This document shows, in pieces, positions 1-9,630 of a stretch of DNA of 64,000 nt. The position numbers were made by a program, and so were the translations under genes. This DNA is from Holdemania massiliensis AP2 (GTDB lineage: Bacteria > Bacillota_I > Bacilli_A > Erysipelotrichales > Erysipelotrichaceae), in assembly GCF_000327285.1 (NCBI RefSeq), contig NZ_HE998567.1:1475347-1539346 (forward strand), given 5' to 3'. The notes under the pieces are model-generated. The model saw only the letters and a list, made by a program, of their open reading frames with translations, ran no database searches and was not told the origin of the DNA. Every line of letters starts with the position of its first letter. Within the stretch, counting starts at the first letter, position 1.

Positions 1-52
1 AAATACTCTTATCACTGGGATTTTTATGCATAACCATAGGCATACAAAGCAT
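1..52 (-). CDS. tet(M) leader peptide (Orf12), truncated by window edge
   Basis: Read on the minus strand from 52, the codons give MLCMPMVMHKNPSDKSI, which I recognise as the start of the tet(M) leader peptide. A GGAG ribosome site lies 9 nt upstream. In the published model the leader is part of a transcriptional attenuator for tetracycline resistance. The frame runs off the window, so tet(M) is expected immediately beyond position 1. Confidence 0.85.
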   Translation of the reverse strand, partial: MLCMPMVMHKNPSDKSI

Positions 53-59
53 ACAGATA

Positions 60-257
60 TTCTCCGGATACTTTAGAATCACATGATAAAGGTATTCTTA
101 AACTGGGTACAAAAAACTAAGCCCTCCTAAAAAAGGACATCCAATTATTTGTTCCCACTATCAAATTGACAGTTTATTTAAGAATACCTTGCCGCATATT
201 TATTAACTCCTTTTAAATAGATACTTAAATAATAGCACGTAAGAGCATATTTGTAAA
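60..257 (-). promoter_or_regulatory. tet(M) promoter and attenuator region
   Basis: On the minus strand a promoter is visible: -35 TTTACA (252-257), 17-nt spacer, -10 TATTAT (229-234). Downstream, two complementary 14-nt arms (177-190 and 89-102, AAGGTATTCTTAAA) bracket a short CCT/AGG hairpin and a U-rich stretch near 111-119. This matches the described tet(M) attenuation region, where tetracycline-slowed ribosomes change RNA folding and let transcription enter tet(M). Confidence 0.8.
174..197 (-). CDS. seven-codon ORF inside the tet(M) leader
   Basis: ATG at 197 opens MRQGILK followed by TAA, with GGAG about 9 nt upstream. Its codons lie over the 5' arm (177-190) of the 14-nt inverted repeat, so translating it would block that arm from pairing. 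Whether the peptide is made is unknown. I infer a possible part in attenuation from position only. Confidence 0.35.
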   Translation of the reverse strand: MRQGILK

Positions 258-326
258 GGAATCTCCAATTTTTTATCAAAGAGAGTACGTGATTACAAAA
301 TAGCTGTAATAATGTACCAATATTTG

Positions 327-1241
327 TTATTCTATAATCTTCCAATTACTCCCGTTCTTTTCAAGTACCAAATCAAATTGAGATACCTGCGTTGCTTTGG
401 TCTGCTGGTCGATATACTCCACTGTCAGCGATACCGTGACTTGATTATCCTTACGATTGTAAATAGGATTTACCAGTTCTTGAAAGATGTACTCTTTTCC
501 GATTGGTTTTAATATCCCGTCATTCACATAGTAGGAAAGTTCACTGGCTGTCGCTGTAGGATAGAGCTTGAAGAACGTCGTTAAAAACTCATTGATTTCA
601 TTGGTTGTAATGGAATCAACCGTACCCTCACTTTCAATAGCTTTTGGTTTATAGTCTGATTTCTTTGGTATGCTAGTAATGGTCGGATTCTTAATGAGGA
701 CCATATTTCCAGTACTGTCTACATAGACACTCACTATATAAGCAGAGTGGACGGTCTTTGTATTTTCCCCCTCTGTAATGAGTTGGTCTACACTGTAGGT
801 TACATCAAATTGATTGTCGCCATCTGCTTCTACCGTCCATATCTGAAATCCTTTTACAGAAGACGATACAGGAATATCTTTACGAACTGTATCGACATTC
901 AGAGCTTGAAGTTCCTCTGTCAGATATGCTTTCAGGTTTTCTATGCGATTATCAATGGACTTGTCGTTTAGTTCCCATGAATAGTAGACTTTCGCAAAGT
1001 TCTCTACAAAATTTTCCACATGATGAGTATCGACATATTCCTTTTCTATGATGGTGGTTTCATGAATGGTATGGGTATCAATGGCTGTAAAGTGCTTGAA
1101 TATCGCAAAGCTGAAACTAAGTCCTAAAAGTACCCATAGGACAATCACAACCTTTTTACGAGGATTGACCTTATAGACACGAGGTTTCTTTTCCTTTGGT
1201 GTCTGTTTTTCTGTATTCTGATTTTTTCCGAATTTCATCAT
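327..1241 (-). CDS. orf13: Tn916 Orf13, VirB8/TcpC-like conjugation protein
   Basis: 304 residues. It has a basic N-terminal segment, one membrane helix at about residues 30-52 (VVIVLWVLLGLSFSFAIF), then a large outer domain. This is the TcpC/VirB8-like layout of a mating-channel component in Gram-positive conjugation systems. It starts at the first of two ATGs (MMKFGK) behind a GAAAGGA site and follows orf14 by 14 nt in one transcription unit. It is the last conjugation gene before tet(M). No damage is seen. Function comes from family knowledge and gene order. Confidence 0.88.
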   Translation of the reverse strand: MMKFGKNQNTEKQTPKEKKPRVYKVNPRKKVVIVLWVLLGLSFSFAIFKHFTAIDTHTIHETTIIEKEYVDTHHVENFVENFAKVYYSWELNDKSIDNRIENLKAYLTEELQALNVDTVRKDIPVSSSVKGFQIWTVEADGDNQFDVTYSVDQLITEGENTKTVHSAYIVSVYVDSTGNMVLIKNPTITSIPKKSDYKPKAIESEGTVDSITTNEINEFLTTFFKLYPTATASELSYYVNDGILKPIGKEYIFQELVNPIYNRKDNQVTVSLTVEYIDQQTKATQVSQFDLVLEKNGSNWKIIE

Positions 1242-1255
1242 TGAATCGTCCTTTC

Positions 1256-2257
1256 TTATTGTTTGATTCGTCCTGCTCCCACTAAATGCTGTTGCCAGTA
1301 AGAGCTTGTTAAGTCGGCATAACCGATAGGGTCGCCTGCATGAAACATACGGTTATCGCCTAAATAAATCCCGATATGAGTAATATAAGAGCCAGCGTTA
1401 TAGGTAGAATGAAAGAAAACCAAATCGCCGGCTTTTGCTTCCAATAATGGGATATGCCGGGTTACATCATATTGCTGTTGTGCTGTTCGTGGTAAGTTGA
1501 TTCCAGCTTTTCCATACGTCCATTGTGTCAGTCCGCTACAATCAAAAGAGGTAGTCGGGGAAGCTCCGCCATAGACATACTTCCAGCCTTCAAATTTCAG
1601 AGCTTCGTCCATGATGGCTTGTACTGTATCATCATTAAACTCTGTTGTGACAAGATACTGCGTTACCAGTTGCACATAAAACATATTCCCGTAATTGTAT
1701 CGCCAGCCCCCATTGATAGGTATGGCTATGGGATTGGGGTAAGACACTTTTTCGTCACCCGAATACTCTTTTGAGAAACTTTGAGCCAGTTCAAAGGTAT
1801 ATTTATTCCCACGATTAGCCACATATCCTAAGAAACCACCACCATAATTGTAGGACTGGATAACCGATTCTAAATCTACACCAAGCCTTTCGCTACTGGC
1901 TAATAACTCACTGAAATACTTCACACCTTGCTTAATGGATTCTTCTGTACTCAATGAATTAGGTGGAAGACCGAGGGATTCCGAGGACTGCATAACATCT
2001 TCTGCTGTACCACCCGATTCCACCTGTATAATCGCAAGAAGTATATTGACGTATTCTTCAATTCCATATTCTTTGGCAACTTTTTCTACCATAGGCTTAT
2101 GAGCCAGCACTTCTGCGGAAACATCCACACCGCCATAGTGAATGTTGGAAAAACCGCCATCTTGTTCATCTGAAAATAAAATGGCGACAAACAGAAGCAG
2201 TGAGAAGACCATCAAGAATAATCCCGAACCACCAATCACTAAAGTTTTCAGCTTCAT
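1256..2257 (-). CDS. orf14: Tn916 Orf14, cell-wall hydrolase (lysozyme-like plus NlpC/P60)
   Basis: 333 residues. An N-terminal membrane anchor (about 7-29) is followed by a lytic transglycosylase-like domain (about 55-190, with AIIQVESGG and the catalytic-type Glu in VESG). A C-terminal NlpC/P60 endopeptidase domain has the Cys motif SFDCSGLTQW, the His motif HIGIYLGDN and a later H (MFHAGDP). Such two-domain enzymes open peptidoglycan locally so the mating channel can cross the wall. The start codon overlaps the orf15 stop (ATGA), indicating translational coupling. Confidence 0.92.
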   Translation of the reverse strand: MKLKTLVIGGSGLFLMVFSLLLFVAILFSDEQDGGFSNIHYGGVDVSAEVLAHKPMVEKVAKEYGIEEYVNILLAIIQVESGGTAEDVMQSSESLGLPPNSLSTEESIKQGVKYFSELLASSERLGVDLESVIQSYNYGGGFLGYVANRGNKYTFELAQSFSKEYSGDEKVSYPNPIAIPINGGWRYNYGNMFYVQLVTQYLVTTEFNDDTVQAIMDEALKFEGWKYVYGGASPTTSFDCSGLTQWTYGKAGINLPRTAQQQYDVTRHIPLLEAKAGDLVFFHSTYNAGSYITHIGIYLGDNRMFHAGDPIGYADLTSSYWQQHLVGAGRIKQ

Positions 2258-4437
2258 GGTTTCTTACTGCCTTTCTTAATGGTGGCGGTTTTGATTGGTG
2301 GTCTACTTTTTGTATTTTGTAGTGGTACTCTTTGAACAGTAGACTGACGTTCTTTTGTGATTGAACGTTGTGAAGCTCTATCTGTTGGTGCAGTTGAAGT
2401 TACTGGCTTTTGAACCGTTCTTTCTTGAACTGTATTACTTTGACGTTCCGTTTTTAAACTTGAAGAATCGGACTTAACTGTTGGACGCTCTTGTTTGGCT
2501 TGTTGAGATTCCCTATAGGAAGCCTGTACAGTTGTTTGCCTTGAAGTCTGTCCATCATGAGATTGTTCTTGCTTAGTGGCTGGTCTTTCATGAACGGAAG
2601 AAGCTGGCTGTTTTTTCTGTTTGACCTGTTCCATTTCAGAGCGACGCTCCGCAATGGTTTTCCGTCTTTGTTCCTGCTGTTTCTTGCGTCCACTGGCTTT
2701 ATCCGCTTTGGTTTGAGAAATACTTCTGGTTAAATCATGGACATTATCCGTCACTTTAGATTTTCCTTGATATACTGCATATCTTGCATTGGTCGGCAAA
2801 TCCTTAACCTGTTCTTTCAAATTACCAGCAGTATCTACCATTCTGTCTTTGGTATCAGCTACTGTACCGATGGTTTGACCGATACGCTTTCCTAGTGTTG
2901 ATTTTTCCTGCCCGTTTGGTCGAGAGTGATCTGCTTGTGTACTCGCAGAACTTCCCGAACCCGACTGTCCTTTTTTACCCGTAGCACTGGCAATGGCAGA
3001 CCCAGCCCCTAAAGCAGTCACGGAGCGTCCAAGTTTCCGCTGTAGACGGTGCATGTGAGCGTGCATAAGCATACGAGGTTTTCTCATCATACGACTTCCC
3101 ACACTTTGAGAATCGTTACTCTGTAGAGAAAACATACTCATTAAATCGCCCAGCTTAAAGTAGATTCCTGCAAAGGTCACAATCTGTAGAAAAGCAATCA
3201 AAAAGAACGGATAACCAGCCGATAAGGTATAGAGCATGGTTGAAATACTAAATGCTGTCGTAATAATCAATGTGATTCCAGCTCGTGTCAAAATGGTATT
3301 AAAGAGCTTTGTTATGGCTCGTTTTGACATACCATCAAATGATGGAATCATGCTTAAAATAAAGCTCACAGGCAGAAACATAGCATAGATGATAAAAAGT
3401 ACCTGCGAGAAAATCATGATTCCTGTTAATAGGAATACAAATATGGAAATCCCAATATTGAAGACAAATAGGAAGAAGACTGTACCTAAACGGTTAATCG
3501 TCTTTGTAATCGTCATATTGGTATTGCTTCTATCTTCAATTTCTTCCGCAACAATTTTTTCTCTGTCTTCCCCATTGTTGGAATCTGGACTGGTTGAGAG
3601 CAGGCTTTCCACACGGTCAATACCAATACTTTCAATGTCTGAACTGTTATATTGAAGCAGTAGCCACGGTTGCTGAACCTGTATGGAAAATAGGCTGTCA
3701 CGTATCAAGTCCACACTGTCCTTGCCTTGACTATCTGAATGGGGCATGACAATTTTTGTACCCAGTGACAAACTAGCGTTGCTGATGTCTGATGAAAAGT
3801 CATTGATTTTCTTAATATAATCGGGAGCATAGGCAATAAAGGAAGCCGATAGGATAAAAACCAGCACAAAATTCATGAGGGCATGAATTGCCTTTGTGGT
3901 TTCTCTCTTTATCAGTCCTGTATAGGCAACATAAACCCCAAGAACCAAAATCAAGAGTAAAAGGAATCCAACATAGAAACCCTCTGTTGATAGTCCACTA
4001 GGCGTAACCCCTGCAAGGGTCTGCATATTCTTGCCAATGGAATCTGCTGTAGCGGAAATGAAGTCTAAGGAATAGGCTTCCTGTACTAAGTAACCCGTCG
4101 CATTGGAAACATAAAGACTGATTGTCCAAATAAAATTGGTAATGGCATATAGTCCATACATGACTTGTTTTCCAATTCCGTCCGACCAGTTCCACGGTAG
4201 CCAGCCCCAGCTATTATCCACATAAAAATCCAGTTGATAGTTTTCAAGTGGGTATCGGCTGTATTCATTTGCCACATTGACCGTATCATCTACCAAGCCC
4301 GCAGCTTGAACCACCGTTCCCAGCATGGCTAAAAGAAAAATGGCAATCACAAGTGTGAAAGCCACTGTCATTGCCACTTTACCTAGACGTTTCAGCGTCC
4401 AGTTTGATTTTATTCTGTTTAATATTGATGGTTTCAC
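2254..4437 (-). CDS. orf15: Tn916 Orf15, VirB6-like multispanning channel protein
   Basis: 727 residues, starting at GTG 4437 behind AGAGGTG. The N-terminal part (to about residue 480) has a signal-like helix and several membrane segments, including LLLLILVLGVYVAYTGL and VFLLTGIMIFSQVLFIIYAM. The last about 240 residues are a hydrophilic Gln/Lys/Ser/Thr-rich tail of low complexity. This is the VirB6/TcpH-type membrane component of the conjugation pore. It overlaps orf14 by 4 nt and lies 2 nt from orf16. Exact role is inferred from family and position. Confidence 0.87.
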   Translation of the reverse strand: MKPSILNRIKSNWTLKRLGKVAMTVAFTLVIAIFLLAMLGTVVQAAGLVDDTVNVANEYSRYPLENYQLDFYVDNSWGWLPWNWSDGIGKQVMYGLYAITNFIWTISLYVSNATGYLVQEAYSLDFISATADSIGKNMQTLAGVTPSGLSTEGFYVGFLLLLILVLGVYVAYTGLIKRETTKAIHALMNFVLVFILSASFIAYAPDYIKKINDFSSDISNASLSLGTKIVMPHSDSQGKDSVDLIRDSLFSIQVQQPWLLLQYNSSDIESIGIDRVESLLSTSPDSNNGEDREKIVAEEIEDRSNTNMTITKTINRLGTVFFLFVFNIGISIFVFLLTGIMIFSQVLFIIYAMFLPVSFILSMIPSFDGMSKRAITKLFNTILTRAGITLIITTAFSISTMLYTLSAGYPFFLIAFLQIVTFAGIYFKLGDLMSMFSLQSNDSQSVGSRMMRKPRMLMHAHMHRLQRKLGRSVTALGAGSAIASATGKKGQSGSGSSASTQADHSRPNGQEKSTLGKRIGQTIGTVADTKDRMVDTAGNLKEQVKDLPTNARYAVYQGKSKVTDNVHDLTRSISQTKADKASGRKKQQEQRRKTIAERRSEMEQVKQKKQPASSVHERPATKQEQSHDGQTSRQTTVQASYRESQQAKQERPTVKSDSSSLKTERQSNTVQERTVQKPVTSTAPTDRASQRSITKERQSTVQRVPLQNTKSRPPIKTATIKKGSKKP

Positions 4438-4439
4438 AT

Positions 4440-6887
4440 TTACACCTCTTTTCGCACAGGTGGTCTGGTATCAAAGGCATGGAGCAGTTCTTCAAATACA
4501 GGGTGGAACTGTATCACACCGACACGACCATATAAATCACTGATAAGGCATTGCCCGTTTTCCAAATCACGCAATCGCTTCTGATTGTTTTCGTCCTCTG
4601 GGTCTACACCAAAAAAGGCAAGGGTTTTTTTAATCTCGTTAAGGTCAGTGGAACGAAAGGCAAATTTTAAGCCGAGGTTATTTTTCAGTTTTTCATCTAA
4701 GAGGTCATCTGTATTTTGGGTCACGAAATATACCCCAGCGTTCATAGCACGACCAGCACGAACCAGCTTCATAGATAGTGTTTTCCCTTGTGCCACCTGT
4801 AAGAAGCTCCATGCTTCGTCTAAGTCTACAATCTTGAAAATACTTCGGTCTGTATGGATAAAGTCCAACGCAAAGGTACTAATGACAATCAGCATTGCTA
4901 CCGATAGTAACTCCATTGTGGTATATTCCTCAAAGGAAGTTTCCTTGTCAGGAAGTACCAAGTCGGCAACCTGTATAATGTTCAGTTGTTTTTCAAGGCT
5001 GATAGACTGCTCTACATAACCATCACTAAAAAGCAGATGGGCAAAGTCATAGTCTGTAAAACTTTCGATATGGTCGGCTATGCTGGTACTTAGTGGCGTA
5101 TTCTCAACCCGTAATTCTTCAATCACTTTCATCAACCCTCGCACTTCACTATTGGTTACTGCACGAATGGCTTTTCTAAGGATTGGGAAGCGTTCCCCAT
5201 CACGAGAGGAAATCCCCGTAAGGAATGTCAAAATATCAATAGCCAGTGATTCAGAATCTTTGGTATTTTTCATAATTACATAAGGGTCAAGTAAGCCTTT
5301 GTTTTTCTCATCAGAAGTCAGATTGACGATATTGATTTCATGGGAAATCTCTGGCAAGGTTTCTTTCCATCTGCCACGTTCTGCTTTTGGGTCTACAATC
5401 ACTGCTTGTGCCCCATAAAGCACTGCATAATAGACGATAAGGTTATTCGCAAAGGATTTACCACCACCCAGCGAACCGACAAAGGCAGACGCTAACGCAT
5501 TGGTTACTGAACCCTTAACCCCTTGACTGGCAAGAGCAGGTTTCAGATAGACATTGCGTCCAGTATCTAAGCTGTAGCCAACATAAATCCCCTCATTTTC
5601 ACCCAGCATTTGAGTAGCACCAAAACCTAAACCAGCGAGGAAATCAGAGGTCACGTATTGAATATAGTCATTCATATATCTTTTGCTGGCAGGTAAAAAT
5701 TCTTCATGTAAGCCCAGCATATCCCCAAAAGGTCGTACCAGTTTCACGCTCAAATCATCATAGAAATCTTTCACTTCATTACAACGACGTTTAAGTTCGT
5801 CAAGGTCATTTGCTGATACCCTTACAACATAGGACAGCTTATACATAGATTCCTTGCTTTGGTCTAAATTGGTTTCCAGCTCGTTCACACTTTCCAGAGC
5901 TTCCGCCACATTAGAGCTGGTTTCATTATCACTTTGCCATGCGTGGTTATCCAAGTCTTTCAGTTCTTTCTTTTTATTGCGGACAGTAGATAGGGCTTTA
6001 CGATTCGCTACAATTTCCACATTCATTGACGTATCAATCGGAAAGGTAAATTGCTGTTGCTGGTAGTAGAAGATTTCAGAGGACGGGAAGTCCAGTTCGC
6101 CGACAATACTGTTGATGGTAAAGTAAGCTACATAGGCGGTTTCGTCTTCCTGCTGGATTTTCAAATATCGCTGTTTTTCTTCCACCAGACAGCGAGTAGG
6201 CTTAATGAGGTCATAGGTTTTAATCAGTGTTTCATGTTCCAGCTTTTTCTTTGATAGAGGATACTCATACTCTTCATAGGCAGTGCCTGTCTGTCCGTAA
6301 AGGTGTTCAATCAGATAGCCGAAGTCATCCTTATCTAATCTTCGGATTTTGAAACGACGGGAGATTTTATTTTCTAAAAGCTTTTCCATCTTCTGAAAAC
6401 GCAGGATTTCATCATTACTCATACTAACAAAATCGCCCATCAGCTTATGGTTCACATCATAGACAAAATCAGTAAAAGCATTTTTTGCTTCAACGGTAAG
6501 ACTTTTCATAGAAAACTCCTGATCGTTGAGAAGCAACTTAAAACCGATAAAGAAACGGTAGTCCACTTGATTTTCGCCAATCATGGATATTAAAGCGTCT
6601 GTCTGTTGGTCGATTTTGTCATAGGCAACCGTTTTGAGCTTTCCAGTGACTTCATTTTTGGAACGTTCTTGTGCAGAAAGTATGCTGGATTCTGTACTGA
6701 TTTGTAAAGCATGAATCTTGCCATCACGATTTTGTGCGATAAGCTGTCTGAAAGAATCATGTACTTGTATTTTCTGTTCCGGACTTAGAAATGAGTAATT
6801 GTAGGGAACAAGCTCATAGTAAGCGTAACATTCCCCATCTTTATTCCAGACCAGATTGTTTTCAATATATTTAATTGGATATGCCAT
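4440..6887 (-). CDS. orf16: Tn916 Orf16, VirB4-like conjugation ATPase
   Basis: 815 residues from the ATG at 6887 (MAYPIKYIENN), chosen because AGGAG sits 8 nt upstream. A longer frame to 6938 lacks such a site. Walker A is in the GSLGGGKSFANN segment (about 450-460) and Walker B-like KIVDLDEAWSFL about 190 residues later, as in VirB4/TraE motors that energise the mating pore. It overlaps the end of orf17 by 17 nt. The length equals the Tn916 Orf16 length I recall. Confidence 0.93.
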   Translation of the reverse strand: MAYPIKYIENNLVWNKDGECYAYYELVPYNYSFLSPEQKIQVHDSFRQLIAQNRDGKIHALQISTESSILSAQERSKNEVTGKLKTVAYDKIDQQTDALISMIGENQVDYRFFIGFKLLLNDQEFSMKSLTVEAKNAFTDFVYDVNHKLMGDFVSMSNDEILRFQKMEKLLENKISRRFKIRRLDKDDFGYLIEHLYGQTGTAYEEYEYPLSKKKLEHETLIKTYDLIKPTRCLVEEKQRYLKIQQEDETAYVAYFTINSIVGELDFPSSEIFYYQQQQFTFPIDTSMNVEIVANRKALSTVRNKKKELKDLDNHAWQSDNETSSNVAEALESVNELETNLDQSKESMYKLSYVVRVSANDLDELKRRCNEVKDFYDDLSVKLVRPFGDMLGLHEEFLPASKRYMNDYIQYVTSDFLAGLGFGATQMLGENEGIYVGYSLDTGRNVYLKPALASQGVKGSVTNALASAFVGSLGGGKSFANNLIVYYAVLYGAQAVIVDPKAERGRWKETLPEISHEINIVNLTSDEKNKGLLDPYVIMKNTKDSESLAIDILTFLTGISSRDGERFPILRKAIRAVTNSEVRGLMKVIEELRVENTPLSTSIADHIESFTDYDFAHLLFSDGYVEQSISLEKQLNIIQVADLVLPDKETSFEEYTTMELLSVAMLIVISTFALDFIHTDRSIFKIVDLDEAWSFLQVAQGKTLSMKLVRAGRAMNAGVYFVTQNTDDLLDEKLKNNLGLKFAFRSTDLNEIKKTLAFFGVDPEDENNQKRLRDLENGQCLISDLYGRVGVIQFHPVFEELLHAFDTRPPVRKEV

Positions 6888-7263
6888 AAAATTCACTCCT
6901 AACTGCTGTAATGGCTTCTTGTGGCTGGTTTCTGCCAAGCGTTACTTTTTTTCCTGCATAGGTCAGCTTTCGTCGCAGTGCATAAGCAATGACAGACTTC
7001 AAAAATCCATAAGGCTTTTTACCATCAAAGGTTTTTGTAGACATAAACCATGTGAAAGCCACAGGAATCCCAAAGTATTTGAGAAATGCTCCCTCTATCA
7101 TAGAAAGAGGGGGCAAGTTGCCAAGTATCATAACTGCAAAGAGTGACACGACAAACCATGTCATTTGCGTAAAGGTTATGGGAAACGGAAGTCTAAAGTC
7201 ATTGATGGAGTACAACACTTTCTCAACAGACCAGATACTGGTATAGCTTCGTATTTTCTTCAT
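6871..7263 (-). CDS. orf17: Tn916 Orf17, TcpE-like membrane protein
   Basis: 130 residues with two adjacent membrane segments in the middle (FTQMTWFVVSLFAVMILGNL and the stretch around YFGIPVAFTWFM). The size and layout fit the TcpE family of small conjugation membrane proteins. AAAGGATTG stands upstream of ATG 7263. The gene end overlaps orf16. Its biochemical role is not known beyond a need in conjugation reported for relatives. Confidence 0.85.
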   Translation of the reverse strand: MKKIRSYTSIWSVEKVLYSINDFRLPFPITFTQMTWFVVSLFAVMILGNLPPLSMIEGAFLKYFGIPVAFTWFMSTKTFDGKKPYGFLKSVIAYALRRKLTYAGKKVTLGRNQPQEAITAVRSEFYGISN

Positions 7264-7349
7264 GTAATCAATCCTTTCATAAAAATGGGGATAGTCTTTT
7301 GACTACCCCGTAAACAAGAAAATCTGCCAGTAAGAATGTACCGACAGAT

Positions 7350-7847
7350 TTAATAGACGATTTCAAAAATCCCGTGATTGGTTGAGATAAACGTTCCCGA
7401 AAGGTCTAAATCCCGACCATAGGATTCATAATCAATATAGTTTTGAAGACTGGCTGGCACTTCGCCTAAAGCACCCGTTTCTTCAATGTAGTAGCGTGCC
7501 ACGTCAGACATATCATCACAATCGGAATGAATGATAATATCTTCTTGATGTTCGCTTAATTCTTCAATACTTGAAAAATGAGTGAGCAGAGCAGATAGCT
7601 CCGATTGTAGTTCTTCTGGCAACTCCGATACCATTTCCCATAGGCGATTGAGTTCGCTAATAGAAGTGTATTCGTCAACCGTAAAGGGTAACTCGTAATC
7701 ATGAATGGCGTATTCCTCATATTCATCATTCAAGCCGATTTTCTCTTTGACTTCCTCAAAATCAATGGGAAAGGTAAACCATGCACCAACTAATTCGCCC
7801 TCATTGTATTTGCCTAAATTGGCAATGTAGACTTGCATATCGTCCAT
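7350..7847 (-). CDS. ardA: ArdA antirestriction protein (Tn916 Orf18)
   Basis: 165 residues when started at MDDMQVYIANLGKYNEG (7847), the length known for the Tn916 protein. A longer frame to 7880 adds 11 residues without a better ribosome site. It is strongly acidic (many Asp/Glu), as expected of a DNA mimic that binds type I restriction-modification enzymes and protects incoming single-strand-derived DNA. The LNRLWEM anti-restriction region is present. It lies between channel genes and the relaxase, so it is expressed early in the recipient. Confidence 0.93.
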   Translation of the reverse strand: MDDMQVYIANLGKYNEGELVGAWFTFPIDFEEVKEKIGLNDEYEEYAIHDYELPFTVDEYTSISELNRLWEMVSELPEELQSELSALLTHFSSIEELSEHQEDIIIHSDCDDMSDVARYYIEETGALGEVPASLQNYIDYESYGRDLDLSGTFISTNHGIFEIVY

Positions 7848-7965
7848 GTATTCACACGTCCTTTCTTTATAGAGATTCAAAAATCCCTACCGCACTTCGT
7901 TTGGTGTACCATTCTTTTGCGGAACATAAGAAAACCACTTATATTCCACAAAATAACGGTTTAAT

Positions 7966-8187
7966 TTAAGCACCAATAATGCGATTGAATAGCTCTAGTA
8001 AAATGTCTTTTACTCCAGCAGCGTTGAAGACTAAGCCTACCGCAATAATCGCAATAATGAGAAAGCCAATGAGTTTACTGAACTCACGCTTGAAGCCAAG
8101 ATACAAGCCAATCACAACGATTGCTAAAAGTACCAGTGATTGAGCGTTTGATAGAAACCAGTTATAAAGGTTTTGTCCAAAATTCAT
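7966..8187 (-). CDS. orf19: Tn916 Orf19, small membrane protein
   Basis: 73 residues with two predicted membrane helices (LVLLAIVVIGLYLGF and LIGFLIIAIIAVGLVF). GAGGAG lies upstream of ATG 8187. It sits between the relaxase gene and ardA. It resembles the small pore-type subunits found in conjugation operons, but I know no defined activity. The 85 nt to ardA on the downstream side hold nothing I recognise. Confidence 0.82.
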   Translation of the reverse strand: MNFGQNLYNWFLSNAQSLVLLAIVVIGLYLGFKREFSKLIGFLIIAIIAVGLVFNAAGVKDILLELFNRIIGA

Positions 8188-8229
8188 AAAAATGTTCTCC
8201 TCTCTATATTCAATGAATTTGTGTTTAGG

Positions 8230-9435
8230 TTATTTCTTTGTCGTTATCACGTCCTTATCTTTTGCCGACTGTTGCTTCAAAATCTGCTCATGCCGGTCTG
8301 TCAGTTTCGCATGGTCGAGAATGTCTTTCACAACCTGCGTCTGGTTGATTTCATCAAGTTTAATCGCAACCTTTAAAGTGGGTGCGACTTGATGGGAAAG
8401 CCAGTTCAGCGTCCGCTGGAAAGAGTAAGGCTCTGGTTTTGTGGTTAGTTTTAATCGTTCACGGTTGTTCCCAATAAACCAAGCCCATTCTTCATTCAGC
8501 TTCCAATCAGAACGAGGTTTGGAATCGTCTTTATCTACAAAACGGATATACCGATTGATAATTTTAAAAGCAGTCTTTTCTGGATTGTCATAGACGAGTA
8601 AATCACGGACTGCATAATAGGCACGCTCATTTTTCAGCCGAATCTCAAAACGGTTTTTTACTTCTGCGTCTTCAATGGGAATATCATTTTTCTTGTACTG
8701 TTCATAGTCCTTTTCATAGATACAGAAATAAACTTCACTCTGTAATGAACCGATATAGAGGGTATTTCCCATACATTCCTTTTCATCTTTGCGTACCAGT
8801 TCGCCACTGCGATAGCTTTTGAAACTGCGGAAGACGGATATACATTCTTCCTGTCTGCATTTTTCAGTGAGTACAGGGATATTCAAAATCCCTGTCTTAT
8901 CGTTAATGGCAAGGTCAAGGCGTTTCATCACACCGCCAGCCACCAAAGCGTCCATAAAGAACTCATACCAGCTTCTTTGTTGAGCCAGAAGATAGCTTTC
9001 AAATTGCCGACACCCACGACCTTTCAATTCCACCAGAACTCCTTTGTCCAGTTCGTGGGAGCAGAGAACGAATATATCGCCTAAAGCATAATGCTCTGAA
9101 TAAGAATAGAAACCATAGTCCTCATGAAGAAAATAGGACAGTTTCAGTTGTAAGATGTTTTCGACCACATGCTGTACGTCCGTTGTGGGAAAGCGAATCC
9201 TTACATAATCAAAGAGCATTTCAAGGGGAGCGTCGGGATTGAAGCGTTCCAGAGCTTCAAAAAGAGATTGCTGTAAATCCTCTGATGGCTTGACTTTTCC
9301 TGTTTCAATATCGCTTAGATACTGCCTTGTAATACCAGTCGCAACCGCTAAACGATTTTGAGATAGTCCATAAGCCAAGCGTTTTTCTTTTAACTGCTGT
9401 AACCAAGTTTGTTCATTCAGTAAAAATCCCTCCAA
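8230..9435 (-). CDS. orf20: MobT relaxase (Tn916 Orf20)
   Basis: 401 residues. An N-terminal XRE-type helix-turn-helix (about 15-70, GLSQNRLAVATGITRQYLSDIE) is followed by a Rep_trans/MobT nicking domain, the family of rolling-circle initiators that nick oriT and stay on the 5' end. oriT is directly upstream. The start is unusual: the frame opens at TTG 9435 with no clear site before it, while the GGAGGG is inside the frame, 8 nt before a CTG codon at 9420, so the real start may be that CTG. Relaxase role is established for Tn916. Confidence 0.92.
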   Translation of the reverse strand: MEGFLLNEQTWLQQLKEKRLAYGLSQNRLAVATGITRQYLSDIETGKVKPSEDLQQSLFEALERFNPDAPLEMLFDYVRIRFPTTDVQHVVENILQLKLSYFLHEDYGFYSYSEHYALGDIFVLCSHELDKGVLVELKGRGCRQFESYLLAQQRSWYEFFMDALVAGGVMKRLDLAINDKTGILNIPVLTEKCRQEECISVFRSFKSYRSGELVRKDEKECMGNTLYIGSLQSEVYFCIYEKDYEQYKKNDIPIEDAEVKNRFEIRLKNERAYYAVRDLLVYDNPEKTAFKIINRYIRFVDKDDSKPRSDWKLNEEWAWFIGNNRERLKLTTKPEPYSFQRTLNWLSHQVAPTLKVAIKLDEINQTQVVKDILDHAKLTDRHEQILKQQSAKDKDVITTKK

Positions 9436-9443
9436 TCAAAAAG

Positions 9444-9630
9444 GCGTATGTCAACTTTTAAAGCCCATTTTACATACGCTGAAATTTTGTAAATCCCTTG
9501 TAACCAAAGGATTTTCTAATGTTTTTTTGACTGTTTCCTGTCGATTTGTACCCCCCTGTTAGATACGGGGGGTTAATGGGCAGGGCAAGCCCTGCCCGAC
9601 AAAGCCAGAACTTACGGTTTAAGACCGTAA
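9444..9630 (-). other. oriT of the conjugative element
   Basis: Between the relaxase and coupling-protein genes lies a dense set of inverted repeats: GCGTATGT/ACATACGC (9444-9451, 9472-9479); a 7-bp arm ACCCCCC/GGGGGGT around TGTTAGATAC (9550-9573); a perfect 9-bp stem GGGCAGGGC/GCCCTGCCC with 2-nt loop (9578-9597); and TTACGGT/ACCGTAA (9612-9630). The C/G-run repeat matches the nick-region repeat known from ICEBs1 and Tn916, so the MobT nick should fall there. Confidence 0.88.
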
